Counted from the stretch's first letter, positions 34,417-48,565 are shown. The stretch: DNA of 64,000 nucleotides from Halomonas borealis (GCF_004798905.1 NZ_SDMO01000001.1:62001-126000); one strand, 5' to 3'. Program-made: numbers and translations. The notes: generated by a model not told the origin, from the letters alone.

Positions 34417-36315
34417 ATGCCCATCGTGACCCTGCCGGACGGCAGCCAGAGACCCTACGACGAACCGCTCACCGTGATGCAGGTGGCCGAGAGCATCGGC
34501 ACCGGCCTGGCCAAGGCCTGTGTGGCCGGCCGCATCGACGGCGAGCTGGTGGACGCCGCGGACGTCATCGACCGTGACGCCGAGGTGGCCATCATCACCG
34601 CCCGTGACGAGGCCGGCCTGGAGATCATTCGCCACTCCTGTGCTCACCTGATTGGCCATGCGGTTAAGCAGCTCTATCCCGATGCCAAGATGGCCATCGG
34701 CCCGGTGATCGACGACGGCTTCTACTACGATATCGACTTCGGCCGAGCGGCGACGCCCGAGGACCTCGAGGCCATCGAGCAGCGCATGCAGGCGCTGATC
34801 GACACCGGCTACGACGTGGTCCGCGAGTATGTCGATCGCGATAGTGCCATGTTGACCTTCCTGCATCGCGACGAACCCTACAAGCAGGAGATCGTCCGCG
34901 AGATTCCCGATGGCGAGACCATCCGTCTTTACCATCACCAGGAATACACCGACATGTGCCGCGGGCCGCACGTGCCGAACACCCGTCACCTCAAGGCCTT
35001 CAAGATCACCAAGCTGGCCGGTGCCTACTGGCGTGGCGATGCCGAGCGTCCGATGCTGACCCGCATCTACGGCACCGCCTGGGGTGACAAGAAGCAGCTC
35101 AAGGCGTATCTCAAGCGCCTCGAGGAGGCCGAGAAGCGCGATCACCGCAAGCTGGCCAAGAAGATGGACCTCTTCCATCTGCAAGAAGAAGCGCCGGGCA
35201 TGGTGTTCTGGCATCCCAACGGCTGGACCATGTATCAGGCCCTCGAGCAGTACATGCGCCGGGTTCAGATCGAGCACGGCTACCAGGAGATCAAGACGCC
35301 GCAGGTGGTCGATCTCTCGTTGTGGAAGGCGTCCGGCCACTGGGGCCACTACAACGAGCTGATGTTCACCACCGAGTCGGAGAAGCGTGAATACGCGGTC
35401 AAGCCGATGAACTGTCCCTGCCATGTGCAGGTGTTCAACCAGGGCCTGAAGAGCTACCGCGACCTGCCGCTGCGGTTGGCCGAGTTCGGCAGCTGCCACC
35501 GTAACGAGCCCTCCGGTTCGCTGCACGGCCTGATGCGCGTGCGCGGCTTCACCCAGGACGATGCGCACATCTTCTGCAGCGAGGGGCAGATCCAGTCCGA
35601 GGCCGAGGCCTTCATCGCGCAGACGTTGCAGGTCTACAAGGAGCTGGGCTTCGAGGATGTCGAACTCAAGCTGTCTACCCGTCCCGAAGGTTTTATGGGC
35701 GAACCCGAGCTGTGGGACCGCGCCGAGGCTGGTCTCGAGGCCGCGCTGAATGCGACCGGCCAGGACTGGGACCTGCAGCCGGGCGAGGGCGCCTTCTATG
35801 GGCCCAAGATCGAGTTCTCGCTGCGCGACTGCCTGAATCGCGTGTGGCAGTGCGGTACCCTGCAGCTCGATTTCAATCTGCCGGGACGCCTGGGCGCACA
35901 GTTCGTCGACGAGGACGGCGAGCGCAAGACGCCGGTCATGCTGCACCGTGCTATCCTGGGCTCCTTCGAGCGCTTCCTCGGTATCCTCATCGAGCACTAC
36001 GCCGGGGCCATGCCGTTATGGCTCGCGCCGCAACAGGCGGTGATCCTCAACATCACCGATTCGCAGCGTGATTTCGTGCAAAATATCGAGCAGCGCTTGC
36101 AGAAAGTCGGCATGCGCGTCAAGGCGGACTTGAGGAACGAGAAGATCGGCTTTAAAATTCGCGAGCACACTTTGCAGAAGGTCCCCTATCTCCTGGTGGT
36201 GGGAGATAAGGAAGTCGAAGCCGGCTCGGTCGCCGTGCGAACGCGCACGGGAGAAGATCTCGGAACCATGACGGTGGAGACTTTCATCGACAAGGTGCAG
36301 GCCGAACGGTTATAA
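34417..36315 (+). CDS. thrS: Threonyl-tRNA synthetase
   Basis: This 632-residue class II synthetase charges tRNA-Thr. Domains in order: TGS (about 1-60, starts [16 protein letters not shown]), the editing domain with [11 protein letters not shown] (about 73) and [11 protein letters not shown] (about 180), and the catalytic core. The core holds [12 protein letters not shown] and the [14 protein letters not shown] motif 2 region. The C-terminal anticodon domain ends near TFIDKVQ. E. coli ThrRS has 642 residues. It heads the block thrS-infC-rpmI-rplT, as in E. coli. Confidence 0.98.
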   Translation: MPIVTLPDGSQRPYDEPLTVMQVAESIGTGLAKACVAGRIDGELVDAADVIDRDAEVAIITARDEAGLEIIRHSCAHLIGHAVKQLYPDAKMAIGPVIDDGFYYDIDFGRAATPEDLEAIEQRMQALIDTGYDVVREYVDRDSAMLTFLHRDEPYKQEIVREIPDGETIRLYHHQEYTDMCRGPHVPNTRHLKAFKITKLAGAYWRGDAERPMLTRIYGTAWGDKKQLKAYLKRLEEAEKRDHRKLAKKMDLFHLQEEAPGMVFWHPNGWTMYQALEQYMRRVQIEHGYQEIKTPQVVDLSLWKASGHWGHYNELMFTTESEKREYAVKPMNCPCHVQVFNQGLKSYRDLPLRLAEFGSCHRNEPSGSLHGLMRVRGFTQDDAHIFCSEGQIQSEAEAFIAQTLQVYKELGFEDVELKLSTRPEGFMGEPELWDRAEAGLEAALNATGQDWDLQPGEGAFYGPKIEFSLRDCLNRVWQCGTLQLDFNLPGRLGAQFVDEDGERKTPVMLHRAILGSFERFLGILIEHYAGAMPLWLAPQQAVILNITDSQRDFVQNIEQRLQKVGMRVKADLRNEKIGFKIREHTLQKVPYLLVVGDKEVEAGSVAVRTRTGEDLGTMTVETFIDKVQAERL

Positions 36316-36349
36316 CGACATCTTCCAAGACTACAGTGGAGACGCAACC

Positions 36350-36889
36350 ATCAAGCGAAGCAGCCCCAGAGGGCGCCCTCAGGAAAAGCGGCCCCCGATG
36401 AACGAGCGGATTACCGTGGAAGAAGTTCGTCTGATCGACAGTGAAGGCGAACAGCTAGGCATCGTGCCGACCAGTGATGCGCTGGAGCGAGCCGAAGCCG
36501 CCGGTATGGACCTCGTGCAGATTTCCAATGCCGATCCGATCGTCTGCAAGATCATGGATTACGGCAAGTTCGTCTTCGAGCAGAAGAAGCAGAAAGCGGC
36601 TCAGAAGAAGAAGCAGAAGCAAATCCAGGTCAAGGAAGTCAAATTCCGGCCTGGCACCGACGAGGGCGACTATCAGGTCAAGATGAAGAACCTGACGCGC
36701 TTCCTCGAAAGTGGCGACAAGGGCAAGGTCACGCTGCGTTTCCGCGGACGCGAGATGGCCCATCAGGACCTCGGTCGTAAGCTGATGGAGCGCATCGCCG
36801 CCGATCTCGAAGAGATCGGTGCCGTGGAGTCCTTCCCGAAGATGGAAGGGCGGCAGATGATCATGATCATTGCCCCCAAGAAGAAGTGA
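36350..36889 (+). CDS. infC: Translation initiation factor IF-3 (probable ATC start)
   Basis: IF-3 keeps the ribosomal subunits apart and checks the start codon. The conserved body runs from [20 protein letters not shown] through [13 protein letters not shown] to the [13 protein letters not shown] and FRGREMAHQ motifs and ends in PKKK. The first ATG (36398) would give 163 residues and has a poorly placed AGGA. The in-frame ATC at 36350 has GGAG eight bases before it and starts with [15 protein letters not shown], giving 179 residues, very near the 180 of E. coli. Rare start codons (ATT in E. coli) allow IF-3 to limit its own synthesis. I therefore prefer ATC. Confidence 0.88.
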   Translation: MKRSSPRGRPQEKRPPMNERITVEEVRLIDSEGEQLGIVPTSDALERAEAAGMDLVQISNADPIVCKIMDYGKFVFEQKKQKAAQKKKQKQIQVKEVKFRPGTDEGDYQVKMKNLTRFLESGDKGKVTLRFRGREMAHQDLGRKLMERIAADLEEIGAVESFPKMEGRQMIMIIAPKKK

Positions 36890-36975
36890 TTCGACGGCCC
36901 GTTAAACGGGTGGCCGGCGCCTAGTCGGCCATTGGCCCCGAATTTTCTCAAAAACCTCGAGCGGAGAGTATTCTC

Positions 36976-37170
36976 ATGCCGAAAATCAAGAGCAACAGCG
37001 GCGCTGGCAAGCGCTTCAAGAAGACGGCCAACGGCTTCAAGCACAAGCAGTCGTTCCGTAGCCACATCCTGACCAAGAAGTCCACCAAGCGGAAGCGTCA
37101 GCTGCGTGGTATGCAGCAGGTCCACGACGCCGACAAGCAGCTCGTGCAGCGCATGCTGCCGAACCTGTAA
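36976..37170 (+). CDS. rpmI: 50S ribosomal protein L35
   Basis: This 64-residue basic protein starts [20 protein letters not shown] and ends RMLPNL, standard for L35. The gene sits 86 bases after infC and 37 before rplT. GCGGAGAG precedes the ATG. It is likely controlled with rplT by L20 binding to the mRNA, as in E. coli, though I did not identify the site. Confidence 0.98.
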   Translation: MPKIKSNSGAGKRFKKTANGFKHKQSFRSHILTKKSTKRKRQLRGMQQVHDADKQLVQRMLPNL

Positions 37171-37207
37171 CCCTTGGTTGTTCATTTTTAATCGTCAGGA
37201 GTAAGCC

Positions 37208-37561
37208 ATGACTCGCGTCAAGCGTGGTGTCGTCGCACGTCGTCGTCACAAGAAGATTCTCAGTCAGGCCAAGGGTTACTACGGTGCCCGTTCGCGCGTC
37301 TTCCGCGTTGCCAAGCAGGCCGTCATCAAAGCCGGTCAGTATGCCTACCGTGACCGTCGCCAGCGTAAGCGCCAGTTCCGCGCCCTGTGGATCCAGCGCA
37401 TCAACGCCGGTGCCCGTCAGCACGGCATGTCCTACAGCCGCTTCGTCGGTGGGCTGAAGAAGACCGGCATCGAGATCGACCGCAAGGTGCTGGCCGATCT
37501 GGCCGTCAACGAGAAGGCCGCCTTTGCCGCCATCGTCGAGAAGGCCAAGGCTGCCCAGTAA
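37208..37561 (+). CDS. rplT: 50S ribosomal protein L20
   Basis: The product has 117 residues with the usual start [17 protein letters not shown], the [19 protein letters not shown] block and the [11 protein letters not shown] region. It binds 23S rRNA early in assembly. AGGAG seven bases upstream is a good ribosome site. A strong terminator follows before pheS. Confidence 0.98.
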   Translation: MTRVKRGVVARRRHKKILSQAKGYYGARSRVFRVAKQAVIKAGQYAYRDRRQRKRQFRALWIQRINAGARQHGMSYSRFVGGLKKTGIEIDRKVLADLAVNEKAAFAAIVEKAKAAQ

Positions 37562-37601
37562 GTGATCTCGCTTACGGCATGGCGTGCCATCGCGGTGCGC
37601 C

Positions 37602-37661
37602 ATGTCGCGGATCGTCGCAGGGGAAGAGCAGCCGCTCTTCCCCTGTTTTTTTCGCATGTGA
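37602..37661 (+). CDS. Possible leader peptide before pheS (19 codons, three Phe)
   Basis: A short open frame MSRIVAGEEQPLFPCFFRM ends in TGA 30 bases before the pheS ATG. Its three Phe codons lie inside the second arm and T-tract of the terminator at 37618-37652. E. coli pheST is controlled by a Phe-rich leader (pheM), so this may be an analogue. However, it has no clear ribosome site, and the Phe codons lie in the terminator itself, unlike the classic layout. Treat as a candidate only. Confidence 0.25.
   Translation: MSRIVAGEEQPLFPCFFRM
37618..37652 (+). terminator. Strong terminator or attenuator between rplT and pheS
   Basis: CAGGGGAAGAGC pairs with GCTCTTCCCCTG around AGCC, followed by seven T's. 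It is a textbook intrinsic terminator, 40 bases before pheS. A weaker hairpin CATGGCG...CGCCATG (37578-37604) precedes it. Confidence 0.93.
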
Positions 37662-38711
<1,050 letters not shown>

Positions 38712-38916
38712 ACGTCTCCAGAACACAGCCAGGGTCATCGTCGTGGGTCATGACGAGGCGCATCGGGGACGGGTCCAAGAGGAGGTCCCACGCCAGGGAT
38801 GGCGTCGGCACCGCCCAGAGAAGGGGTCACAGCGCCCCCTCACAGACCTGTCGCCGGATCAGCCTTAACCTTCATTCGACGACGATAGCCCTGAGACCAC
38901 AGCGATAGGATTTGTC

Positions 38917-41298
38917 ATGAAATTTTCCGAACAGTGGCTGCGTGAATGGGTCTCCCCGGCGCTGGCGACCCAGGCACTGGCCGATCAGATCACCATGGCC
39001 GGTCTCGAGGTCGATGCCATCGAGCCGGTAGCGGCCGAGTTCAGTGACGTGGTGGTGGCCGAGGTCGTCGCCAAGCAGCCGCATCCCGATGCCGACAAGC
39101 TCAACGTCTGCCAGGTCGAGGATGGCAGCGGCGAGCGCGTCCAGGTCGTCTGCGGCGCGCCCAACGTCGCCGAAGGCCAGAAGGTGCCCTTCGCGCGGGT
39201 AGGTGGCGTGCTCCCGGGCGACTTCAAGATCAAGAAGGCCAAGCTGCGCGGCGTCGAATCCCGCGGGATGATCTGCGCCGCCTCCGAGCTCGGCCTGGCA
39301 GAAGAGGCCTCGCCCGGCATCCTGGTGCTGCCCGCATCGGCACCGGTCGGCGAGGGCGTTCGTGGCTACCTGGGGCTCGATGATCACACCATCGAGGTCG
39401 ACCTGACCCCCAATCGTGGCGACTGCCTGAGCGTCAAGGGCATGGCTCGCGAGGTCGGCGTGCTCAATCGTCTGCCGCTCGATGCACCCAGCATCGTGCC
39501 GGCGGTGGCGAGCCATGACACGACCTTCCCGGTGCGCATCGAGGATGCCGACGGCTGTCCGCGTTACCTGGGTCGGGTGATCCAGGGCATCGATCCGAGC
39601 GCAGAGACCCCGTTGTGGATGGTCGAGCGGTTGCGTCGCAGCGGTGTCCGCGCCATCGATCCGGTGGTCGATGTCACCAATTACGTGATGCTCGAACTCG
39701 GCCAGCCGCTGCACGCCTTCGATCTCGCCAACCTGAGCGAGGCGGTGGTCGTGCGCCAGGCACGGGAAGGCGAGCGCCTGGTGCTGCTCGACGGCCAGAC
39801 GATCACCCTGGCCGACGGCACCCTGATCATCGCCGATGAGCGTGGCCCCCTGGCCGTCGCCGGCGTGATGGGTGGTGAGCAGTCCGGCGTCAGCGCCGAG
39901 ACCCGGGATATCTTCCTCGAGGCCGCCCACTTCTCACCGCTGGCCGTGGCCGGGCAGGCGCGCTCCTATGGCCTGCATACCGATGCCTCCCACCGTTTCG
40001 AGCGTGGCGTGGACCCGCTGCTGCCCCGCGAGGCCGCCGAGCGTGCCACCGCTCTGTTGCTCGAGATCGTCGGCGGCGAGCCCGGCCCGCTGGTCGAGGT
40101 GGCCGACGCCGAGCGCCTGCCCGGCGAGCGCCAGACTCTACTGCGTCGCGCGCGCCTGGATCAGGCGCTGGACAAGGCGCTGCCCGGCGACGAGGTCGGC
40201 GAGATCCTCGAGCGCCTCGGCCTCACGGTCGAGACCGAGGAAGCCGGCTGGCGGATCGAGGTGCCGAGTTGGCGCTTCGACCTGGCCATCGAGGAGGACC
40301 TGATCGAGGAAGTGGCCCGTATCCATGGCTACAATCGCCTTCCGGTGCGTCGTCCTCAGGCGAGCCTGGGGCTCAAGCCCGACCAGGAGGCACGCACACC
40401 GCTGGCCGGCCTGCGCAACCAGATGGTGGCGCGGGGCTACTTCGAGGCGGTGACCTACAGTTTCGTCGCCCCCGAGTTGCAGTCCACGCTGCTCCCCGAG
40501 GCGGTGTCGCCGGCGCTGGCCAATCCCATCTCCAGCGATCTGTCGGTGATGCGGGCCAGCCTGTTCCCGGGCCTGGTGCGGGCGCTCCAGCATAATCTCA
40601 ATCGCCAGCAGAATCGGGTACGGCTGTTCGAGACCGGTCTGGTGTTCCGTGGTGAACTGGATGGCCTGCATCAGGTGCCGATGCTCGGTGCCCTGGTCTG
40701 CGGCGCTCGCGAGCCGGAAGGCTGGAGCGGCGGCAAGGACAAGGTCGGCTTCTTCGACCTGAAGGGGGATCTGGAGAGCCTGCTGGCGATGGGCGGAGAG
40801 CCCGACGCCTGGCGCTTCGAGCCCGCCGAGCATCCGGCCCTGCATCCCGGCCAGTGTGCGCGGGTCCTGTACCGCGGCGAAGAGGCCGGCTGGATCGGCA
40901 CCCTGCATCCCGCGGTGCGCGCCGAGTTGGGCCTCAAGGTCGATGCGGTGTTGTTCGAGGTGCGCCTCGAGGCGCTGACCCGGGGCCAGGTGCCGGCCTT
41001 CGCACCGTTGTCCCGCTACCCCGAGGTGCGTCGCGATCTGGCCTTCCAGGTCGATGCCGAACGCCCCGTCCAAGCGCTGCTCGATACCGTCCATGCTCAG
41101 GCGGGCGAATGGCTGGTGGATGTCCGTCTGTTCGACGTCTATCAGGGCAAGGGCGTGGCCGAAGGGCATAAGAGTATCGCCCTGGGCTTGACCTGGCAGC
41201 ATCCTTCGCGCACGCTAAATGACGAAGAAATCAACCACTTGGTCGATGCCATCGTCGAGGAGTCGCGCCTGCATCTGGGGGCTGAGCTCCGCGCATGA
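38917..41298 (+). CDS. pheT: Phenylalanyl-tRNA synthetase beta subunit
   Basis: This 793-residue subunit has an EMAP-like tRNA-binding domain (about 39-150, with [14 protein letters not shown] and [13 protein letters not shown]). The B3/B4 editing domain follows ([20 protein letters not shown]), then B5 ([22 protein letters not shown]), and a C-terminal FDX-ACB domain ([16 protein letters not shown] to the end). Length matches the E. coli protein (795). The ihfA start region follows closely. Confidence 0.98.
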   Translation: MKFSEQWLREWVSPALATQALADQITMAGLEVDAIEPVAAEFSDVVVAEVVAKQPHPDADKLNVCQVEDGSGERVQVVCGAPNVAEGQKVPFARVGGVLPGDFKIKKAKLRGVESRGMICAASELGLAEEASPGILVLPASAPVGEGVRGYLGLDDHTIEVDLTPNRGDCLSVKGMAREVGVLNRLPLDAPSIVPAVASHDTTFPVRIEDADGCPRYLGRVIQGIDPSAETPLWMVERLRRSGVRAIDPVVDVTNYVMLELGQPLHAFDLANLSEAVVVRQAREGERLVLLDGQTITLADGTLIIADERGPLAVAGVMGGEQSGVSAETRDIFLEAAHFSPLAVAGQARSYGLHTDASHRFERGVDPLLPREAAERATALLLEIVGGEPGPLVEVADAERLPGERQTLLRRARLDQALDKALPGDEVGEILERLGLTVETEEAGWRIEVPSWRFDLAIEEDLIEEVARIHGYNRLPVRRPQASLGLKPDQEARTPLAGLRNQMVARGYFEAVTYSFVAPELQSTLLPEAVSPALANPISSDLSVMRASLFPGLVRALQHNLNRQQNRVRLFETGLVFRGELDGLHQVPMLGALVCGAREPEGWSGGKDKVGFFDLKGDLESLLAMGGEPDAWRFEPAEHPALHPGQCARVLYRGEEAGWIGTLHPAVRAELGLKVDAVLFEVRLEALTRGQVPAFAPLSRYPEVRRDLAFQVDAERPVQALLDTVHAQAGEWLVDVRLFDVYQGKGVAEGHKSIALGLTWQHPSRTLNDEEINHLVDAIVEESRLHLGAELRA

Positions 41299-41336
41299 GG
41301 GAGTCGGGGCTCGACCAGCAGCGAGAGGGAAGCGAC

Positions 41337-41639
41337 ATGGGGGCGTTGACCAAGGCCGAACTGGCCGAGCATCTGCACGCCGAGCTCGGTCTCTCCAAGC
41401 GTGAGGCCAAGTCCATGGTGGAGGCCTTCTTCGAGGAGATCCGCGGCTGTTTGCGTGAAAACGAGCAGGTCAAGCTGTCGGGCTTCGGGAACTTCGACCT
41501 TCGCGACAAGAGCGAACGGCCGGGCCGCAACCCCAAGACAGGAGAGGAGATTCCGATCTCCGCCCGACGGGTGGTGACCTTCCGGCCGGGCCAGAAGCTC
41601 AAGACCCAGGTCGAGGCCTATCATCCCGAACGGGGCTGA
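41337..41639 (+). CDS. ihfA: Integration host factor alpha subunit
   Basis: This 100-residue DNA-bending protein has [24 protein letters not shown] at its start, [20 protein letters not shown] (arm) and [22 protein letters not shown] five bases before the ATG at 41337 decides the start over an in-frame ATG at 41295 that overlaps the pheT stop. Location after pheT is as in E. coli. Confidence 0.97.
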   Translation: MGALTKAELAEHLHAELGLSKREAKSMVEAFFEEIRGCLRENEQVKLSGFGNFDLRDKSERPGRNPKTGEEIPISARRVVTFRPGQKLKTQVEAYHPERG

Positions 41640-41660
41640 TGACGCCCCTGCCGGACGACT

Positions 41661-41695
41661 CGCCGACGCCACCCTCCGGGGTGGCGTCGGCGTTT
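41661..41695. terminator. Terminator between ihfA and the DUF2788 gene
   Basis: CGCCGACGCCACC and GGTGGCGTCGGCG make a 13-base stem, followed by TTT on the plus strand. The genes on both sides converge on it. Confidence 0.85.
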
Positions 41696-41705
41696 GGGCG
41701 AGGGC

Positions 41706-41912
41706 CTAGAGCGTGCCGTGTGCCAGCGTCCAGGTGATGACCACCTTGAGCAGATAGCCGAACATCCCCGCGCCGAGCCCCACGCATAGCATCAGGGTAC
41801 CGAAGCGGCCGGCCTTCGACTGTCGGGCCAGATCCCAGATGATGAAGCCCATGAACAGCATCAGGCCACCGATCATCAGCGGGGTGATCCAAGCGTCGAA
41901 GGTCTGTACCAT
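41706..41912 (-). CDS. DUF2788 small membrane protein
   Basis: This 68-residue protein has two membrane helices (LMIGGLMLFMGFIIWDL and GTLMLCVGLGAGMFGYLLKVVI) joined by ARQSKAGRFG, the DUF2788 pattern. CTGGAG seven bases before the ATG at 41912 favours this start over a GTG at 41945. Function unknown. Confidence 0.85.
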   Translation of the reverse strand: MVQTFDAWITPLMIGGLMLFMGFIIWDLARQSKAGRFGTLMLCVGLGAGMFGYLLKVVITWTLAHGTL

Positions 41913-42048
41913 GCCGGACTCCAGAAGAGTGGAAAATGATTCCACAATACATGCTCGTGGTAGGCTGGGTACAGGGCGGCAGGTGCGGCCATGGCCGCGG
42001 GCATGTTAGTATTGCCGCGAATTTTTCTGGAAAATCCACGTTATTCTC

Positions 42049-42513
42049 ATGCCCAAGCTCAAGATACTGGTCGGCACCATGTACGGCGGCGCCCTGGATG
42101 TCGCCGAGCAGGTTCAGCCGCTGTTCGAGGAGGCCGGCTACACGGTCGAGATCTTCGACCAGCCGACCCTGGCGGACCTCGTCGATACGCCCACCGACCT
42201 GGCGTTGTTTTGCGTCTCGACCACCGGGAGTGGTGACGTGCCCGGCAACATGACGCCCTTCGTGCGTGATCTGGAGGCCCAGAGCCCCGGGCTCACCGAG
42301 CTGCGCTACGGCATGATCGCGCTGGGCGACGGCTCCTATGTCGACTCCTTCTGCGGCGCCGGTCGCTCGCTCGACGAGCAGCTGCAGGGGCAGGGTGCCA
42401 CGCGTCTGGGCGAGCGCCTGGAGATCGATGCCATGGAGACCTTCATGGCCGATGATGCCGCCATGCCCTGGGTCGAGGAATGGATCGCCACGCAACGGCT
42501 CAAGGTGGCCTGA
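42049..42513 (+). CDS. MioC-like flavodoxin
   Basis: This 154-residue FMN-binding protein starts KLKILVGTMYGGALDVAEQV; the GTMYGGA loop replaces the usual phosphate-binding TGT. It also has CVSTTGSGDVPGNM (about 53-66) and YGMIALGDGSYVDSFCGAG (about 86-104). It resembles MioC/YqcA short flavodoxins that pass electrons to biosynthetic enzymes. The following membrane-protein gene starts one base after its stop. Confidence 0.88.
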   Translation: MPKLKILVGTMYGGALDVAEQVQPLFEEAGYTVEIFDQPTLADLVDTPTDLALFCVSTTGSGDVPGNMTPFVRDLEAQSPGLTELRYGMIALGDGSYVDSFCGAGRSLDEQLQGQGATRLGERLEIDAMETFMADDAAMPWVEEWIATQRLKVA

Positions 42514-42514
42514 G

Positions 42515-42883
42515 ATGGGCGCGACCTCGACCCCTGAGCGACTCAGCCTGTTGCTGGGGCTGGCGGCGATGATGGCGGCCAGCCTGCCGCGCTACCTGAT
42601 CGATGGCCATTCGACGCGGCTGACCCTGATGGTGGCCGCGATCGTGGCGGTGCTGGTCGTGGTGCTGGTGCAATGGCGGCTGCTGGCCGCCGAGGCCCGG
42701 GCGAAGCTGCCGGCGCTATGGCGTCGCCTGTTGGCCTGCCTGGCGCTCGGGGTGGTGGCCATGGCGGCCTGGCAAGGGATCGTGGCCGGCTGGCAGGGCG
42801 GGGCGCTGCTGGCCTCCCACGGCATGACCCTGGGGGTGTTGCTGCATGCGCTCGGCATATGGCTGAAGCCCGTGCATCACTAG
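42515..42883 (+). CDS. Small four-helix membrane protein, unrecognised
   Basis: This 122-residue protein has about four hydrophobic segments (about 8-24, 34-52, 70-88 and 97-115). I recognise no family. It starts one base after the flavodoxin stop, so it is surely cotranscribed. A terminator follows. Confidence 0.7.
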   Translation: MGATSTPERLSLLLGLAAMMAASLPRYLIDGHSTRLTLMVAAIVAVLVVVLVQWRLLAAEARAKLPALWRRLLACLALGVVAMAAWQGIVAGWQGGALLASHGMTLGVLLHALGIWLKPVHH

Positions 42884-42904
42884 TTCGTCGTCATGCGGTC
42901 ATGC

Positions 42905-42939
42905 AAAGGCCCCGCCGGCTCGCGCCGGCGGGGCCTTTT
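42905..42939. terminator. Bidirectional terminator
   Basis: AAAGGCCCCGCCGG and CCGGCGGGGCCTTT make a 14-base stem with T's after it on the plus strand and AAA/TTT on the minus. It serves the small membrane protein gene and ppnN, which converge. Confidence 0.92.
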
Positions 42940-42955
42940 GTCGTGGGGGAAGGGG

Positions 42956-44317
42956 TTAGCCGAGCGTGTAGCAGGGCTTGTATTCGCCGGCCAGCTTCAT
43001 GCGTCCCTGGGCGACGAAGGAGCTCAGCAGTTCGTCGAGCCTGGCCATTAATTCGGGTTCGGCATTGAGACGGAAGGGGCCATGGGCCTCGATCAGGCGG
43101 ATGCCACGTTCCTTGACGTTGCCGGCGACGATGCCCGAGAAGGCGCGGCGCAGGTTGGCGGCCAGCTCATGCACCGGCTGTTCGTGGTGAAGGGCCAGGT
43201 TCGCCATGGCCTCATGGGTCGGATCGAAGGTCGCCTGGAAACCGCGTGCCACGGTGAGGCGCCAGTTGTAGTAGAAGGCGTCCTGGCGCTGGCGGCGGTA
43301 TTCGGTGACGCCATCGATGCCCTTGCGCATGCTGCGGGCCACTTCGACGGGGTCGTCGATGATGATCTCATAGAGCCGCCTGACCGATTCACCGAGGGTA
43401 TAGACCAGGAATTCGTCGATGCGCTTGAAGTAGTCGGCGGACGTGGCGGGGCCGGTGAGGATCACCGGGAGCTCCATGTCGGCGTTGTCCGGGTGCAGCA
43501 GGATGCCGAGCAGGTAGAGAATCTCTTCGGCGGTGCCGACCCCACCGGGGAAGACGATGATGCCGTGGCCCAGGCGCACGAAGGCTTCGAGGCGTTTCTC
43601 GATGTCGGGCATCACCACCAATTCGTTGACGATGGGATTGGGGGCTTCGGCGGCGATGATGCCCGGCTCGGAGACGCCCAGGTAGCGGCCCTCGAAGCGG
43701 CGTTGCTTGGCGTGGGCCACGTTGGCCCCCTTCATCGGCCCCTTCATGGCGCCCGGGCCGCAGCCGGTGCAGATGTCTAGCTCGCGTAGCCCAAGGTGGT
43801 AGCCGACATGCTTGGTGTAGTCGTACTCCTCGCGGGAGATCGAGTGCCCGCCCCAGCAGACCACCATGCTCGGGTCGCGGCTCGGGGTCAGGGTGCCGGC
43901 CTTGCGCAGGATGTGGAAGACGGCGTTGGTGGTGCCTTCGCCGGTGGTCAGGTCGAAGCGGTCGCGGGTCTGGATCTCGTTGTAGACATAGACGATGTCG
44001 CGCAGTACCGAGGACAGATGCTCGCGGATGCCGCGGATCATCTTGCCGTCGACGAAGGCTTCGGCCGGGGCGTGGGTCAGCTTGAGGCGTACGCCGCGAT
44101 CCTGCTGGAGAATCTCGATATCGAAGTCGGGATAGGTCTCCATCAGCGCCAGGCCGTCGTCGGTCGGGTTGCCGGAGTTGAGCACCGCGAGCGCACAGCT
44201 GCGCAGCAGCTCATGGAGCCCGCTGCGGGAGGTGTCGTGCAGCCGGTTGACCTCGTGCTGGGAGAGAATCTCGAGGCTGCCTTCCGGGGAGATGGTGCTG
44301 GAAAGGGTATTGGCCAT
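42956..44317 (-). CDS. ppnN: Pyrimidine/purine nucleotide 5'-monophosphate nucleosidase PpnN
   Basis: The enzyme has 453 residues from the ATG at 44317 (E. coli PpnN has 454). It hydrolyses the N-glycosidic bond of nucleoside monophosphates and in E. coli is stimulated by (p)ppGpp. The LOG-like core has VCWGGHSI, CTGCGPGAMKGPMKGA and the motif IIVFPGGVGTAEEILYLLG (PGGxGTxxE). N- and C-terminal PpnN-specific domains are present. The longer frame to 44437 is not conserved. Confidence 0.93.
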   Translation of the reverse strand: MANTLSSTISPEGSLEILSQHEVNRLHDTSRSGLHELLRSCALAVLNSGNPTDDGLALMETYPDFDIEILQQDRGVRLKLTHAPAEAFVDGKMIRGIREHLSSVLRDIVYVYNEIQTRDRFDLTTGEGTTNAVFHILRKAGTLTPSRDPSMVVCWGGHSISREEYDYTKHVGYHLGLRELDICTGCGPGAMKGPMKGANVAHAKQRRFEGRYLGVSEPGIIAAEAPNPIVNELVVMPDIEKRLEAFVRLGHGIIVFPGGVGTAEEILYLLGILLHPDNADMELPVILTGPATSADYFKRIDEFLVYTLGESVRRLYEIIIDDPVEVARSMRKGIDGVTEYRRQRQDAFYYNWRLTVARGFQATFDPTHEAMANLALHHEQPVHELAANLRRAFSGIVAGNVKERGIRLIEAHGPFRLNAEPELMARLDELLSSFVAQGRMKLAGEYKPCYTLG

Positions 44318-44611
44318 GCAGCGCGTCCGTGTCACTGGAAAGGGAGCGGCGTGTCCGAGCGTGCCTGGCCTTCGCGTGCCGGCGCGTCGGACCGCGCCTG
44401 GATGATGGCGTGGAACCATCGGCTTCGATGCTATCACGCTCCCGCCGTCGCCGGGCTATCGTGGTGATAGATAACGAACGGGCGGGCCGTCGCTGGTCCC
44501 CGCTCCGAGCGCTATCGTTATCCAGGCTTTCCTCGGCCGACGTGGCGCTGCGCGTATCGGGGCGAGCTGATAGAATGGCCAGGCCCGGTCCTTCTGGTCA
44601 GATGCCCCGCC

Positions 44612-45568
44612 ATGTTCAACGCCCAGTATTTCCGTACCTTCATCACGCTCGTCGAGACCGGTAGTTTCACCCGGACCGCCCAGCGCCTGGAGATGACTCA
44701 GCCCGGTGTCAGCCAGCATATCCGCAAGCTGGAACGTTACCTGGACAAGTCGTTGCTCGATCGCCAGGGGCGTCGCTTCGTGCTCACCGAGGCCGGCCGG
44801 CGCGCCTACGATTACGCCCTCAAGCTGTTCGCCGAGCATGAGCAGTTTCGCCATTCGCTGGACGACGAGAGCCTGGATAGTGGCGAATGCCGCATCGCCT
44901 CGCCGGGCAGCGTGGGGCTGATGTTCTATCCCTTCATCCTCGGCCAGCAGCAGATGCATACCGGCCTGACGGTGAGCTACAGCTTCGCCTTCAATCACGA
45001 GATCGTCACCGACGTGCTGGCCGGACGCCATGATCTGGGCATCGTCAACGAGGCCGTTCGGCATCCGGAGATCGATTGCGAGGCCTGGCATCAGGAACCA
45101 CTGTGCCTGGTGGTGCCGGCGGACTTCACCGGCACCTGCCTGGCCGACCTGATGGCACTGGGCTTCATCGGCTACGCGGACGGGATCAATCGGGTCGGCG
45201 GGGTGCTGCGCCAGAACTTCCCCGGCGAGTTTCGCTCGATGAGCCACTTCCCGCGGCAGGGGTTCACCAACGAGGTGAGCATGGTGCTCGATGCCGTGGC
45301 CCGCGGGTTGGGCTTTACCGTGGTGTCGCGGCTGGTGCTCGAGACCTCGCCCTGGCAACGCCAGGTCCGCGAGCTGTCGTTGCCTCATCCGGTCCAGGAA
45401 ACGCTGTACCTGGTCACGCGTCGTGGTATGCGCATGCCACGGCGCTATACTCGGCTGCTCGAGGCCTTCCGCGAGCATCGCCACCACGAGCGCTATGGCC
45501 ATGGTGACCCTGCCCTTGCCGACCTGGGGGAGGTGACGGGCGACGACCATGGCGAGCGCCTGGGCTGA
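44612..45568 (+). CDS. LysR-family transcription regulator
   Basis: This 318-residue protein has an N-terminal LysR helix-turn-helix (FRTFITLVETGSFTRTAQRLEMTQPGVSQHIRKLE, about 8-42) and a periplasmic-binding-like effector domain (about 92-290). No target gene is obvious: it lies between ppnN and gcvP, both on the other strand with ends or starts facing away. The 294 bases before it (44318-44611) hold no gene I can see. Confidence 0.88.
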   Translation: MFNAQYFRTFITLVETGSFTRTAQRLEMTQPGVSQHIRKLERYLDKSLLDRQGRRFVLTEAGRRAYDYALKLFAEHEQFRHSLDDESLDSGECRIASPGSVGLMFYPFILGQQQMHTGLTVSYSFAFNHEIVTDVLAGRHDLGIVNEAVRHPEIDCEAWHQEPLCLVVPADFTGTCLADLMALGFIGYADGINRVGGVLRQNFPGEFRSMSHFPRQGFTNEVSMVLDAVARGLGFTVVSRLVLETSPWQRQVRELSLPHPVQETLYLVTRRGMRMPRRYTRLLEAFREHRHHERYGHGDPALADLGEVTGDDHGERLG

Positions 45569-45623
45569 CATGGCCGCCTGCCGGGCGCGCCTTCCCGACG
45601 CCTGGCCCATCCAGATACGACGA

Positions 45624-45645
45624 CGCCCCGCCGATAGGCGGGGCG
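45624..45645. terminator. Hairpin between the LysR gene and gcvP
   Basis: CGCCCCGCC-GATA-GGCGGGGCG is a perfect 9-base stem where the two genes converge. No T-tract is present on either side. Confidence 0.55.
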
Positions 45646-45670
45646 CGTCATGCTACATCAGGCGCTCGGG

Positions 45671-48565
<2,895 letters not shown>

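Noticed and set aside
36398-36889. infC starting at the first ATG
   Set aside because: The protein would lack the normal N-terminus and the ribosome site is badly spaced; ATC at 36350 fits better.
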